Part shown: positions 13,706 to 20,561 of the stretch, in pieces | How the letters are laid out: each line of letters starts with the position of its first letter | Position numbering within the stretch: the first letter of the stretch is position 1 | Origin: WTJD01 sp964225175 | GTDB taxonomy: Bacteria; Pseudomonadota; Gammaproteobacteria; Xanthomonadales; SZUA-36 | NCBI GenBank assembly: GCA_964225175.1 | Contig: CAXQNK010000113.1 | Coordinates: 1-20,561 of the forward strand | Length of the DNA: 20,561 bases | Direction of reading: 5' to 3' | Notes under the pieces: model-generated | Told to the model about the DNA's origin: nothing | Database searches by the model: none | What the model saw: only the letters and a program-made list of their open reading frames with translations | Translations under genes and position numbers: made by a program

Positions 13706-14911
13706 TCAGAAATCTGCGGGGGGCGTTTGTCGACGGCGGGGCGGATCCCAGAATGGATCTTTGACCACCCGGGCTTTCGCCATGAAGCGGCTCCATTTCA
13801 GTTCGCGTTGGTAATAGATTTCCACCAGCATCTCTTCGCCGATTTCGCCGTGTGGGCATTCAACGGTGGCCAGCGCGATGTTCGCCTTGGCTGATGGTGA
13901 CCACATCGCAGAGGTGATCCAGCCGATGTGTTTTTCCTTCAGGTCAAATACATACGCGCTGTTCGCGGGTTTGTTTCCCTCGATGTCCAGTTTGACCAGG
14001 CGGTAACGAGAGCCGTTTTCTTTTTCGCGGAGCAGCGCTTTCTTGCCGTTGAACACCGGTTTTTTGAAATCCACCAGCCAATCAAGCCCCAATTCTAACG
14101 GCGAGCGTCCATGCGTTGACCGCACGGTCTGCATGATGGGCATAAAATCAACGCCGGCAAGGATATAGCCGGCCTCGATACGCAGCATTTCAAGCGCATC
14201 TGAGCCCATCGGGCGAATATTATGCAGCTCACCCGCTGCGAACAGACGATCCCACAGAAGTTCCGCATGATCGGGGTCGATCCAGAGTTCATACCCGAGA
14301 TCGCCGGTGTACCCGGTGCGTGAGACGAGCAATTGTGCACCATCCAGATCGAAAAACTCGAGCCCGAATGGGGTCAGGTTTTCGATTCCTGAAAGACCCA
14401 TTCGCTTCAAGGTGGCGCAGGATGTTGGACCTTGCAAGGCGAGGCCAGCAACATCGTGCGTGTCTTCAACGACGGTGACGTCAAAGCCCTGGGCGTTGAT
14501 GCTGAGCCAGTCGATCTGGTGTTCCTGGGAACACAGGCGATAGACTCCGGGCTCCAGATGGAAGATGGTTCCGTCATCGATCACCTGGCCCTGATCATCG
14601 CACCACACAGCGTAGCCCACGCGGCCCGGTCTGATCTTGCTCACGTCCCGGGTGACCAGGCGATTGAGAAACGCCAACGCGTCGGGCCCGCTGATCAGGT
14701 GTTTGGTCATGGGTGTGAGGTCAAACACCGCGCAGGCATTGCGTGCGGCAAAATATTCCATGGTGCTGTCGAAGTAGGCCGGCACGGACAGGTAGTCGTA
14801 CCATCGACTCCAGGTTTTAAGGTCATTCAGCTGCGCCTGTTTCGAATAAAACGGGCTGGGATAGACCTTGTGCTTGTGGTGGTCTCGGGACTCAAAATTG
14901 ACCGTTCTCAT
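13706..14911 (-). CDS. GcvT-family folate-dependent aminomethyltransferase/demethylase
   Basis: 401 aa, slightly longer than the glycine cleavage T protein. Family features are VFDLTPMTKHLISGPDALAFL, the Asp pair in GQVIDDGTI (112-113, where T proteins hold their catalytic Asp), LALQGPTS, SRTGYTGDLGYELWI (197-211), DALEMLRIEAGYILAGVDF and a C-terminal barrel with IGWITSA. These proteins transfer a one-carbon unit from an amine, sulfonium or methoxy compound to tetrahydrofolate. The other glycine-cleavage genes (gcvH, gcvP) are absent from the window and the gene sits within a catabolic operon, so I infer demethylation of a methylated substrate or intermediate rather than glycine cleavage. It starts 3 bases after the preceding gene with a GGAGG site inside that gene's end. 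The His-rich N-terminus (RDHHKHKVYPSPFY) is distinctive. Confidence 0.88.
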   Translation of the reverse strand: MRTVNFESRDHHKHKVYPSPFYSKQAQLNDLKTWSRWYDYLSVPAYFDSTMEYFAARNACAVFDLTPMTKHLISGPDALAFLNRLVTRDVSKIRPGRVGYAVWCDDQGQVIDDGTIFHLEPGVYRLCSQEHQIDWLSINAQGFDVTVVEDTHDVAGLALQGPTSCATLKRMGLSGIENLTPFGLEFFDLDGAQLLVSRTGYTGDLGYELWIDPDHAELLWDRLFAAGELHNIRPMGSDALEMLRIEAGYILAGVDFMPIMQTVRSTHGRSPLELGLDWLVDFKKPVFNGKKALLREKENGSRYRLVKLDIEGNKPANSAYVFDLKEKHIGWITSAMWSPSAKANIALATVECPHGEIGEEMLVEIYYQRELKWSRFMAKARVVKDPFWDPPRRRQTPPADF

Positions 14912-14914
14912 TGC

Positions 14915-16468
14915 TCAGGACCTCCCGGTTTCCAACATGGCGCGCGCTGCGTTCCTGCCCGCGCACCCCATCACTCCACCGCCGGGATGTGATCCGGCGC
15001 CGCACAGCCAAAGGCCGGTGACGGGTGTTTTGTACTGTGCCGCTCCCGGCACCGGTCTCATCATCATGAATTGATCCATGGTCATCTCCGCATGGTGCCA
15101 GTGTCCGCCGGTCATGCCAAAACTTGCCTCGAGATCGGCAGGTGTCAGCATCTCGGTGAAGCGCGTCTTGCCGCGAATTGCCGGATCATATTGTGCAAGC
15201 ACATCCATCACGGCTCCGGTAAATGCGACCTTGGCCTCGCTCCAGCCCTGCTTGAGATTGTGCGGAGCCCATTGCACTACCGCGGAAAGGACGTGGCTAC
15301 CGTCTGGAGCAAGCTGGGGATCATGGACCGTTGGAATCGTGATTTCCATCACGGGGGATGCCGAAAATTCTCCATATTTTGCATGGTTGAATGCATGCTC
15401 GACGTACTGAAGAGAGGGCGCAATCAACAACCGCTCGCCGGCCATCTCCCGGGGCAGACCATTGAACTCCGGCAATTCATCGAGCGCGAGGTGCAGCTTC
15501 GCGGCACAGCCGTTCGATCTGATGTTGTGGATGCGATGGGCAAAGCCGGCTTCGAGGTGCCGGGCGCCCAGTAATTTTGAGAAGGTTTGCTTGGGATCGG
15601 CGTTGGATACAACCCGTCCGGCTTTGATCACCTCGCCATCTTCCAGCTCCACACCGCAAACGCGATTGAAATCAAGGAGTATGCGCTTCACTCGGCACCC
15701 GGTTCGGATCTCCGCGCCGGCAGAGCGCGCGGAAGCCGCAATGGCCTCGCTGACACGCCCCATGCCACCTGCGGGCAGGTCGTAACTGCCGCCCTGGCTG
15801 CGACGATGAAGCGCGCAAAACACGCTGTTGTTGGATCGGGTCCCGAGAAAGGTGCCCAGGACACCATCGAGGCTTAGCGCGCCCTTGAGGCGTTCATCGA
15901 CAAAAAACTCCTGCAGCACATCAAAGACGTTAATGCCCGCGATGCGAAGGAACTCGCGCATGTCCGCTTTGCCCATGCGGCGGATGTCCAGTCCAAGCCG
16001 GGCCAGCGCCATCAGGTCGCTGCGTTCGGTGGTACCCACGCGCATGGGTTTGCGATTGTTGAGGCGTCCGATGATGCCCGCAAACCGCCCCATCATACGC
16101 TCGTACTCCACCAGCGCTGCCTGGTCCTCGGGAAGCGCGCCCGGGCCATCAAGCTGCGCGCCATTGATCCTGAGAAACTGCCCATCAGCGTCGAGAGCGA
16201 TTGTGGACAGGCCGGCTGCCGCCAATTGCAGGCCATGCGAGTCCAGTGCCAGCTCTTTTCTGATCCCCGCGTCGAGCTGATAGAGAAGGTGGGCACCTGC
16301 GGAGACCTGGAAGCCCGGCGCGAATTCACGGGTTGCGGCGGCGCCGCCGAGGTGCTCCGTTGCTTCGAGCACGGTGACATCTTGTCCTGCCCTGGCGAGG
16401 TAAGCTGCGCAGACCAGCCCGTTATGCCCACCGCCAATGATCAGGGTCCTGGATTGTGTGTCAGTCAT
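14915..16468 (-). CDS. FAD-dependent oxidoreductase, phytoene desaturase/PYROXD2-like (second of a tandem pair)
   Basis: 517 aa. An N-terminal Rossmann dinucleotide fold is clear: IIGGGHNGLVCAAYLARAG (G-x-G-x-x-G at 12-17), with E35 at the end of the second strand for the FAD ribose and HLGGAA following. YDLPAGGMGRVSEAIAASA and the C-terminal FAD motif GLWLCGAGSHPGGGVMGCAG are typical of the phytoene-dehydrogenase-related family that includes PYROXD2. No carotenoid genes are nearby, so an amine- or alcohol-oxidising or desaturating role is more likely than carotenoid synthesis. Its start overlaps the end of the upstream paralogue by 8 bases, with GAGGG as ribosome site. The tight coupling to a paralogue suggests a two-subunit enzyme or successive oxidation steps; the acceptor is unknown. 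Confidence 0.87.
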   Translation of the reverse strand: MTDTQSRTLIIGGGHNGLVCAAYLARAGQDVTVLEATEHLGGAAATREFAPGFQVSAGAHLLYQLDAGIRKELALDSHGLQLAAAGLSTIALDADGQFLRINGAQLDGPGALPEDQAALVEYERMMGRFAGIIGRLNNRKPMRVGTTERSDLMALARLGLDIRRMGKADMREFLRIAGINVFDVLQEFFVDERLKGALSLDGVLGTFLGTRSNNSVFCALHRRSQGGSYDLPAGGMGRVSEAIAASARSAGAEIRTGCRVKRILLDFNRVCGVELEDGEVIKAGRVVSNADPKQTFSKLLGARHLEAGFAHRIHNIRSNGCAAKLHLALDELPEFNGLPREMAGERLLIAPSLQYVEHAFNHAKYGEFSASPVMEITIPTVHDPQLAPDGSHVLSAVVQWAPHNLKQGWSEAKVAFTGAVMDVLAQYDPAIRGKTRFTEMLTPADLEASFGMTGGHWHHAEMTMDQFMMMRPVPGAAQYKTPVTGLWLCGAGSHPGGGVMGCAGRNAARAMLETGRS

Positions 16469-18077
16469 CGAGCCAGCCCTCCGGTACGGTATTGGGTTGA
16501 CGCTTGGCCATCAGAATCTCGCGGGCTGCGTTGGCGCCGGGTGCCGCCATGACACCGCCGCCCGGATGGGTTGATGATCCGCACATCCACAGTCCGCTCA
16601 CGGGCCCACGGTACTGGGCGTAGCCGGGCACCGGTCGATTGAACAACAGCTGATCCATGGTCAGTTCACCCTGGAAAATATTGCCCTCGGTCAGGCCGAC
16701 CTCATTTTCCAGTTCCCTGGGTGTGCGCACCTCCGCATGCAGCACGAGGTCTTTGAAGCCTGGAGCGTAGCTATCGATCTGGTCGAGCACGGTTTTCGCG
16801 AAAGCATCACGGTCTTCGTCGGTCCAGTCTTTGCCCCTGACCTTGGGCGGCACGTATTGCACGAATACCGACATGAAATGTTTGCCTGGAGGCGCCATGG
16901 TGGGATCGGTCAGGGTGGGAATCAGCATGTCGATGTAAGGGTCCCGGGACCAGATGCCATCCTTCCAGTCATCGTATGCTCGCTCCAGACGTTCCACCGA
17001 GTCGATCAGGTGCATGTCCGTGTACATGAGCTCCTTGTTATCCCGAAGTGCTGTGAATTCCGGAAGCCCATCGAGAGCGATATTGAGTTTTCCCGATGAG
17101 CCTCGGATCTTGAAATTGCGCACCCGCCTGAGAAATTCGGGGTGCAAATCCGCAGGATCCATGCACTCGAGAAAAGTCCGTGTGAAGGTCATGTTCGACA
17201 CCACGGTGTCAGAGTAGTACTCGTCGCCATTTTCCAGTGCGACCCCGGTGACTTTACCGCCCTTGACGAGGATACGTTCAACACCGGAGCCGGTGACCGT
17301 CCGGCCACCGTGATCTTCGAAGCAGGCCCCCATCGCGTTCGAGATGGCACCCATGCCGCCCCGTGCAAAGCCCCATGCCCCGGCCGTTCCATCCACGTCA
17401 CCCATGGCGTGGTGCAGCAGAACATAAGCGGTTCCGGGAGACATGACGCCCATGGCGGAGCCAATGATTCCGCTGCCTGCATGCGCGGCCTTGATCAAGG
17501 GGCTCTCGAAATACTCGTCCAGAAATTCGACGATACTCATGGTGTAAAACCGCATGGTGTCGTATATGACGTTTTCTCCAAGCTTCCAGAACTCCTTTCC
17601 GATGTGCAGCATCTCGAGCAGATCCCGGGGCTTGAATGATGCCGGATCCGGTGCTGTGCGGAGCAGGAATTGCCTGATGAATCGACACTGGCGCATGATG
17701 TCACGCCAGTAGCGCACTTCAGCATCTGCATCGCGATGACTGTGCCGGGCCATCTCGCGCCGTGTCAGATCATGATCGAGGTAGCTTCCAAGGTAATCGC
17801 CGCTTTGGGTCAGGGTGACGCTGCCGCCGTAGGGCACGACCTGAAGACCATACCTGGCGAGATCCAGTGCGCGGTAGACCTCAGGTCGCAGAAGACTGCA
17901 TACATAGGAGCAGTTGGAGTAGACCCAGCCGTCGTAGTGGCTGATGCTCGTGGCTGCCCCACCGATGTGCGCATTTTTTTCTACCAGCAGGACATCAAGA
18001 CCGGCCTTGGCAAGAAATGCTGCGTTGGCGATGCCGTTGTGTCCGGCACCAACAACGATGGCGTCATGTTTTTTCAA
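16461..18077 (-). CDS. FAD-dependent oxidoreductase, phytoene desaturase/PYROXD2-like (first of a tandem pair)
   Basis: 538 aa from a TTG start at 18075-18077. It is chosen because GGGAG lies about 8 bases upstream and the FAD-binding fold begins at once: AIVVGAGHNGIANAAFLAKAG (G-x-G-x-x-G at 10-15, E33). A nearby ATG (18065-18067) is out of frame. Other family segments are HIGGAATS, WGFARGGMGAISNAM and the C-terminal FAD-closing region TMDQLLFNRPVPGYAQYRG, GLWMCGSSTHPGGGVMAAPG. Its C-terminus aligns closely with that of the next gene, marking an old duplication. It follows the aminotransferase gene by 16 bases. Expected to be a soluble or membrane-associated flavin oxidase/dehydrogenase acting on the pathway substrate; the electron acceptor cannot be inferred. 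Confidence 0.87.
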   Translation of the reverse strand: MKKHDAIVVGAGHNGIANAAFLAKAGLDVLLVEKNAHIGGAATSISHYDGWVYSNCSYVCSLLRPEVYRALDLARYGLQVVPYGGSVTLTQSGDYLGSYLDHDLTRREMARHSHRDADAEVRYWRDIMRQCRFIRQFLLRTAPDPASFKPRDLLEMLHIGKEFWKLGENVIYDTMRFYTMSIVEFLDEYFESPLIKAAHAGSGIIGSAMGVMSPGTAYVLLHHAMGDVDGTAGAWGFARGGMGAISNAMGACFEDHGGRTVTGSGVERILVKGGKVTGVALENGDEYYSDTVVSNMTFTRTFLECMDPADLHPEFLRRVRNFKIRGSSGKLNIALDGLPEFTALRDNKELMYTDMHLIDSVERLERAYDDWKDGIWSRDPYIDMLIPTLTDPTMAPPGKHFMSVFVQYVPPKVRGKDWTDEDRDAFAKTVLDQIDSYAPGFKDLVLHAEVRTPRELENEVGLTEGNIFQGELTMDQLLFNRPVPGYAQYRGPVSGLWMCGSSTHPGGGVMAAPGANAAREILMAKRQPNTVPEGWLDD

Positions 18078-18093
18078 GTTTTTTCTCCCTTGG

Positions 18094-19425
18094 TCACAGC
18101 GAGCCTGTCTTTTGTTCGAGTGACTCGATGGTCAGGTCGATCGCCTTTTCGAATGCCTTCAGCGTTGGCTCGAGGCAATCCGTTGTCGCATGTGCTTCAC
18201 ACATGAACCACGGCTCCCTGGAGTCAGGTTCACACAGAATGCCCAGGTCGTGCAGGTGGGCAGCCATCGTGTCATAGAAAGTGTAATCGGAATCGATCCA
18301 GTCCCGGTAGTTCGTGGGTGCCGTCTCTCTGAAAAACAGACCGGTCATCGCGGGATGGCCGACGAACGCGTGATCGATGTTGCGGGCATTGAGAATCCGA
18401 CCCATGCCCGCCTGGAGCGATTTTCCGAAGGATGCAATGCTGTCCAGCGCTGGCGTTTCATCGAGAATTTCCAGTGTTTTCTCAGCGGCCGCCAGTGAGA
18501 CCGAGTGGCAGGTGTAAGTGCCTCCGTGCACCACGCCATGACCGACCTGCCGCATGATGTCCTTGCGGCCTGCCACGGCAGCGATCGGGTAACCGTTGCC
18601 CATGGCCTTGGCAAAGGTGCACAGATCAGCCTTGAAGCCCAGCAGTTCCTGGACACCGCCCCGGGCTACCCGGAAGCCGGTTTTCACCTCGTCCACGATC
18701 ATGACGACGCCGTATTTTTCACACAATTCACGCGCCGCCTGCACGTATTCGCGGGTGGCCGTAATCGAGCAGCAATTACCCATGATCGGCTCGATCAGGA
18801 AAGCCCCGATGTCCTGGTGATACCGTTTCAGCAAATCCTCCAGGTGGTTGGCATCATTGAGCGGTGTGAAATGGGTCAGTTTCTTCAGGAGATCCGGCAC
18901 GCCGTCGCTGTAGGCGTTTATGGGAGGGCGCTGGCTGCCTTTCTTCCAATCCTTCACGTCTGCGTACCAGAGCACACCATCGAAGACACCGTGATAGCCG
19001 CCCTCGACGATGATGTGGGCGTCCTTGCCGGAATAGGACCGCGCCAGGCGCAATGCGGCCATGACGGCCTCTGTTCCGGAATTGGAAAAGCGCACCAGTT
19101 CAGCAGCTGGGACCATTCGGGAAATTCTTTTCGCTACTTCGTATTCCCGCTCCGTGGACAGGGCGAATACCCCGCCCACGTCCATTCCGCCGCGAGCGGC
19201 TTCGTCCACGCGTTCATCGGCATAACCGAGAATCGCCGGGCCGTATCCGAGCCGGTAGTCAATATAGGTGTTACCGTCCAGGTCCCGGAGTCTTGCCCCT
19301 TTTCCGTGATCGATATAAATCGTCCGGTCATCTCCCCAGTAACGGAAGTTGGAAGAAACGCCCAGCGGCAGTTTTCTCACTGCACGCGAGAAGTGGGCAT
19401 TGGACTGTGCAAGGGACCTGATCAT
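18094..19425 (-). CDS. Class III PLP-dependent aminotransferase, glutamate-1-semialdehyde aminomutase (HemL)-like
   Basis: 443 aa, full length for the HemL-like subgroup of class III aminotransferases. PLP-binding features are NSGTEAVMAALRLAR (115 on), GGYHGVFDG, VMIVDEVKTGFR (D245 binds the pyridine nitrogen), the Schiff-base lysine K273 in TFAKAMGNGYP, and GGTYTCHSVSLAAA. True HemL makes 5-aminolevulinate for haem, but the catabolic operon argues for an aminotransferase acting on an amino acid, omega-amine or beta-amino acid. It is the first gene of the operon; its ATG has no clear ribosome site and lies 188 bases from the divergent regulator, with a 20-bp palindrome between them. The amino donor/acceptor pair is unknown. 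Confidence 0.9.
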   Translation of the reverse strand: MIRSLAQSNAHFSRAVRKLPLGVSSNFRYWGDDRTIYIDHGKGARLRDLDGNTYIDYRLGYGPAILGYADERVDEAARGGMDVGGVFALSTEREYEVAKRISRMVPAAELVRFSNSGTEAVMAALRLARSYSGKDAHIIVEGGYHGVFDGVLWYADVKDWKKGSQRPPINAYSDGVPDLLKKLTHFTPLNDANHLEDLLKRYHQDIGAFLIEPIMGNCCSITATREYVQAARELCEKYGVVMIVDEVKTGFRVARGGVQELLGFKADLCTFAKAMGNGYPIAAVAGRKDIMRQVGHGVVHGGTYTCHSVSLAAAEKTLEILDETPALDSIASFGKSLQAGMGRILNARNIDHAFVGHPAMTGLFFRETAPTNYRDWIDSDYTFYDTMAAHLHDLGILCEPDSREPWFMCEAHATTDCLEPTLKAFEKAIDLTIESLEQKTGSL

Positions 19426-19493
19426 AGAGTGGTTGCGGTTACATGTTTATCAGCGCTATAGGTTCGCACAACCGGGGTGTTCATGTCCACAAC

Positions 19494-19513
19494 GAATGAA
19501 TGATCATTCATTC
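19494..19513. promoter_or_regulatory. Perfect 20-bp palindrome, predicted TetR-family operator
   Basis: GAATGAATGATCATTCATTC is identical to its reverse complement. It lies between the divergent aminotransferase operon and the regulator gene, one base before the regulator's -35 box and 69 bases before the operon's first codon. Binding here would be placed to control both directions. The TGAATGA/TCATTCA half-sites resemble the box known for the TetR-family fatty-acid regulator FadR of Bacillus subtilis, but without its central spacer. Confidence 0.8.
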
Positions 19514-19514
19514 A

Positions 19515-19543
19515 TTGCAAGTGAAATGAGTTAGTCTTATATT
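19515..19543 (+). promoter_or_regulatory. Sigma-70-type promoter of the TetR regulator gene
   Basis: TTGCAA (19515-19520), a 17-base spacer and TATATT (19538-19543) form a good match to -35 and -10 boxes. Transcription would begin near 19550, too close to the ATG at 19557 for a normal leader, and this supports initiation at 19614. The -35 box is one base from the palindrome, consistent with autorepression. Confidence 0.7.
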
Positions 19544-19613
19544 TTAAGAACGCCCCATGTCGGATAGTGAATGGGGAACGGCCTTGACTCACTTTCGTGG
19601 AAGCTTGAAACAT

Positions 19614-20273
19614 ATGACCATGCAATTGGCAGATCGAGCAGGCAAAAAGCGCACCCTGCCCAAAGAAAAACGGCGTACGCAGCTGATCGAGGCGACCATT
19701 CGATCCATCGCAAAGAACGGCCTCTCGGATACGACCATCGCCACGGTCGCCCGGGAAGCCGGGCTCAGCCAGGGCATTATCAATCTTCATTTCACCAGCA
19801 AGGAGCGCTTGCTGTTGGAAACGCTGACATGTGTTGTTGATGAGTACAAGCTGCATTGGGAGAAGGCCCTCAAGCGCGCAGGAGATGAGAGCAGAGATCA
19901 ACTCGCGGCGTTGATCGAGGTGGACTTTCTTCCTTCCATTTGCGAGCGCAACAAGTTGGCTGTCTGGTTCGCATTCTGGAGTGAAACAAAGTCCAGGCCG
20001 ACCTATCGACAGCTTTGTTCGGGCAGGGATCGCGATTACGACCAGACCATGCATGAGTTGTGTGCGAAGATCGTCTCAGAAGGTCAGTATCCGCTTGACG
20101 CTGCACTGGTGGCTGACGGCCTCTCGGCGATGGCGATTGGTTTGTGGTTGGACATGCTGCTGGGGCCCAGACGGATGTCGCGGCAGCAAGCGCTCAAAAC
20201 CGTGTTTTCGCATTTGGCAGGTTTGTTTCCAGATCATTTTGAACCAGTGCAGTCAGAGAGGAGTGCGGTGTGA
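19614..20273 (+). CDS. TetR-family transcriptional regulator, BetI-like
   Basis: 219 aa from the ATG at 19614. A further in-frame ATG at 19557 lies only about 7 bases from the predicted transcription start, and a GGAAG element precedes 19614 (a third ATG at 19620 is also possible). The N-terminal DNA-binding domain (about 19-70) reads RRTQLIEATIRSIAKNGLSD, TTIATVAREAGLSQGIINLH, FTSKERLLLETL, the canonical TetR three-helix unit. This and the ligand-domain segment VWFAFWSETKSRPTYRQLCS are close to the pattern of BetI, the choline-responsive repressor. The C-terminal domain would bind a pathway intermediate. It is divergent from the eight-gene operon and overlaps the following acyl-CoA dehydrogenase gene. 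I infer a repressor of both units acting at the 19494-19513 palindrome; the inducer is unknown, possibly a quaternary or other amine by analogy with BetI. Confidence 0.88.
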   Translation: MTMQLADRAGKKRTLPKEKRRTQLIEATIRSIAKNGLSDTTIATVAREAGLSQGIINLHFTSKERLLLETLTCVVDEYKLHWEKALKRAGDESRDQLAALIEVDFLPSICERNKLAVWFAFWSETKSRPTYRQLCSGRDRDYDQTMHELCAKIVSEGQYPLDAALVADGLSAMAIGLWLDMLLGPRRMSRQQALKTVFSHLAGLFPDHFEPVQSERSAV

Positions 20274-20561
20274 AACTTGAACTCGATACGGTCACGCGAG
20301 CGTGGCAAGAAAAAGCCAGGAACTTCGCGGAAGAAGAGCTGATTCCTCACGAGCTGCACGCTGAAATGAACGAAGGCCGCATACCCCATGATGTGGCCAT
20401 GCAACACAGGAAACGCGCTATCTCCCTGGGTTTCAGCTCGATGGATGTGCCCGAGTCGCTGGGTGGTCTCGGACTTCGAATGGTTGACCAGGTCGCGGTC
20501 TGGGAGCAGCTTGGGCGAGTCACCAATGCGCTGTGCTGGTGCTTTTCTGAGCCGATGGGAT
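20270..20561 (+). CDS. Acyl-CoA dehydrogenase, N-terminal part (runs off window)
   Basis: The GTG at 20270-20272 overlaps the regulator's TGA by 4 bases and has a strong GAGAGGAG ribosome site. The 97 visible codons (KLELDTVTRAWQEKARNFAE, EELIPHELHAEMNEGRIPHD, GFSSMDVPESLGGLGLRMVD, VAVWEQLGRVTNALCW) match the N-terminal helical domain of acyl-CoA dehydrogenases, including the P-E-x-x-G-G-x-G motif. The catalytic base and the flavin-contacting core lie beyond the window. Encoded together with the regulator, it would desaturate the CoA thioester made by the divergent operon, feeding the crotonase. The start and family are well supported; the substrate chain cannot be inferred. Confidence 0.88.
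   Translation, partial: MKLELDTVTRAWQEKARNFAEEELIPHELHAEMNEGRIPHDVAMQHRKRAISLGFSSMDVPESLGGLGLRMVDQVAVWEQLGRVTNALCWCFSEPMG

Noticed and set aside
14915..18077. Carotenoid biosynthesis genes (phytoene desaturases)
   Set aside because: Although the fold is shared, no phytoene synthase, lycopene cyclase or GGPP synthase is nearby, and the motifs fit the PYROXD2-like branch within an amine/CoA catabolic operon.
18094..19425. Tetrapyrrole biosynthesis hemL
   Set aside because: The family resemblance is real, but the gene leads a catabolic operon beside a TetR regulator, which is not the expected setting for haem synthesis.
18505..19461. 318-codon plus-strand open frame opposite the aminotransferase gene
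   Set aside because: It lies almost wholly antisense to a gene with intact PLP motifs, has no recognisable domain, and its composition fits a shadow frame of GC-rich coding DNA. Long antisense frames at 8369-9097, 10743-11369 and 14432-14992 were rejected for the same reason.

Overview
The window looks like a piece of a moderately GC-rich Gram-negative chromosome, most likely a free-living (perhaps marine) gammaproteobacterium. This is inferred from the gene families: a WcaJ-type polysaccharide priming enzyme, a BetI-like TetR regulator, PuuA/PuuC-like amine-catabolism enzymes, DUF11-type secreted proteins and a YadA-like head domain. I see no rRNA, tRNA, CRISPR array, insertion sequence or phage replication gene.

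Region 1 (1-1768, minus strand) is the end of an exopolysaccharide locus. A family 2 glycosyltransferase is cut by the window edge. Upstream of it lies an undecaprenyl-phosphate sugar phosphotransferase whose reading frame is broken by one in-frame amber codon at 1223-1225. Homology continues in the same frame on both sides, so this is a nonsense-interrupted gene. Its upstream flank (1769-2254) holds two hairpin-forming inverted repeats and a perfect 20-bp tandem duplication.

Region 2 (2255-7733, plus strand) holds two large exported proteins, each followed by a strong intrinsic terminator. The first (1176 aa) has a signal peptide, an Asp-rich N-terminal region, six tandem Cys-containing beta repeats, a DUF11-like domain and a C-terminal VPVNS/transmembrane/Arg tail like an IPTL-CTERM sorting signal. 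The second (522 aa) joins an 'RLANISTRG' extracellular domain, a coiled coil, two duplicated phage-tail-fibre-like modules and a YadA-like head, but has no outer-membrane anchor. They are plausible matrix or surface proteins next to the polysaccharide genes.

Region 3 (7823-19425, minus strand) is one tightly packed eight-gene operon. In transcription order it encodes a HemL-like class III aminotransferase, two tandem PYROXD2/phytoene-desaturase-like FAD oxidoreductases, a GcvT-family folate-dependent methyltransferase, an NDP-forming acyl-CoA synthetase, a PuuC-like aldehyde dehydrogenase, a crotonase and a PuuA-like glutamine-synthetase-family ligase. Divergently on the plus strand (19614-20561) are a BetI-like TetR regulator and, overlapping it by 4 bp, an acyl-CoA dehydrogenase that runs off the window. 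A perfect 20-bp palindrome sits between the divergent units, directly beside a good promoter for the regulator. I infer a TetR-controlled pathway that takes an (N-methylated?) amine, amino acid or polyamine-like compound through ligation, oxidation, demethylation and transamination to a CoA thioester and then beta-oxidation-type steps. The substrate cannot be read from the sequence. This regulon is the best candidate here for an undescribed system.
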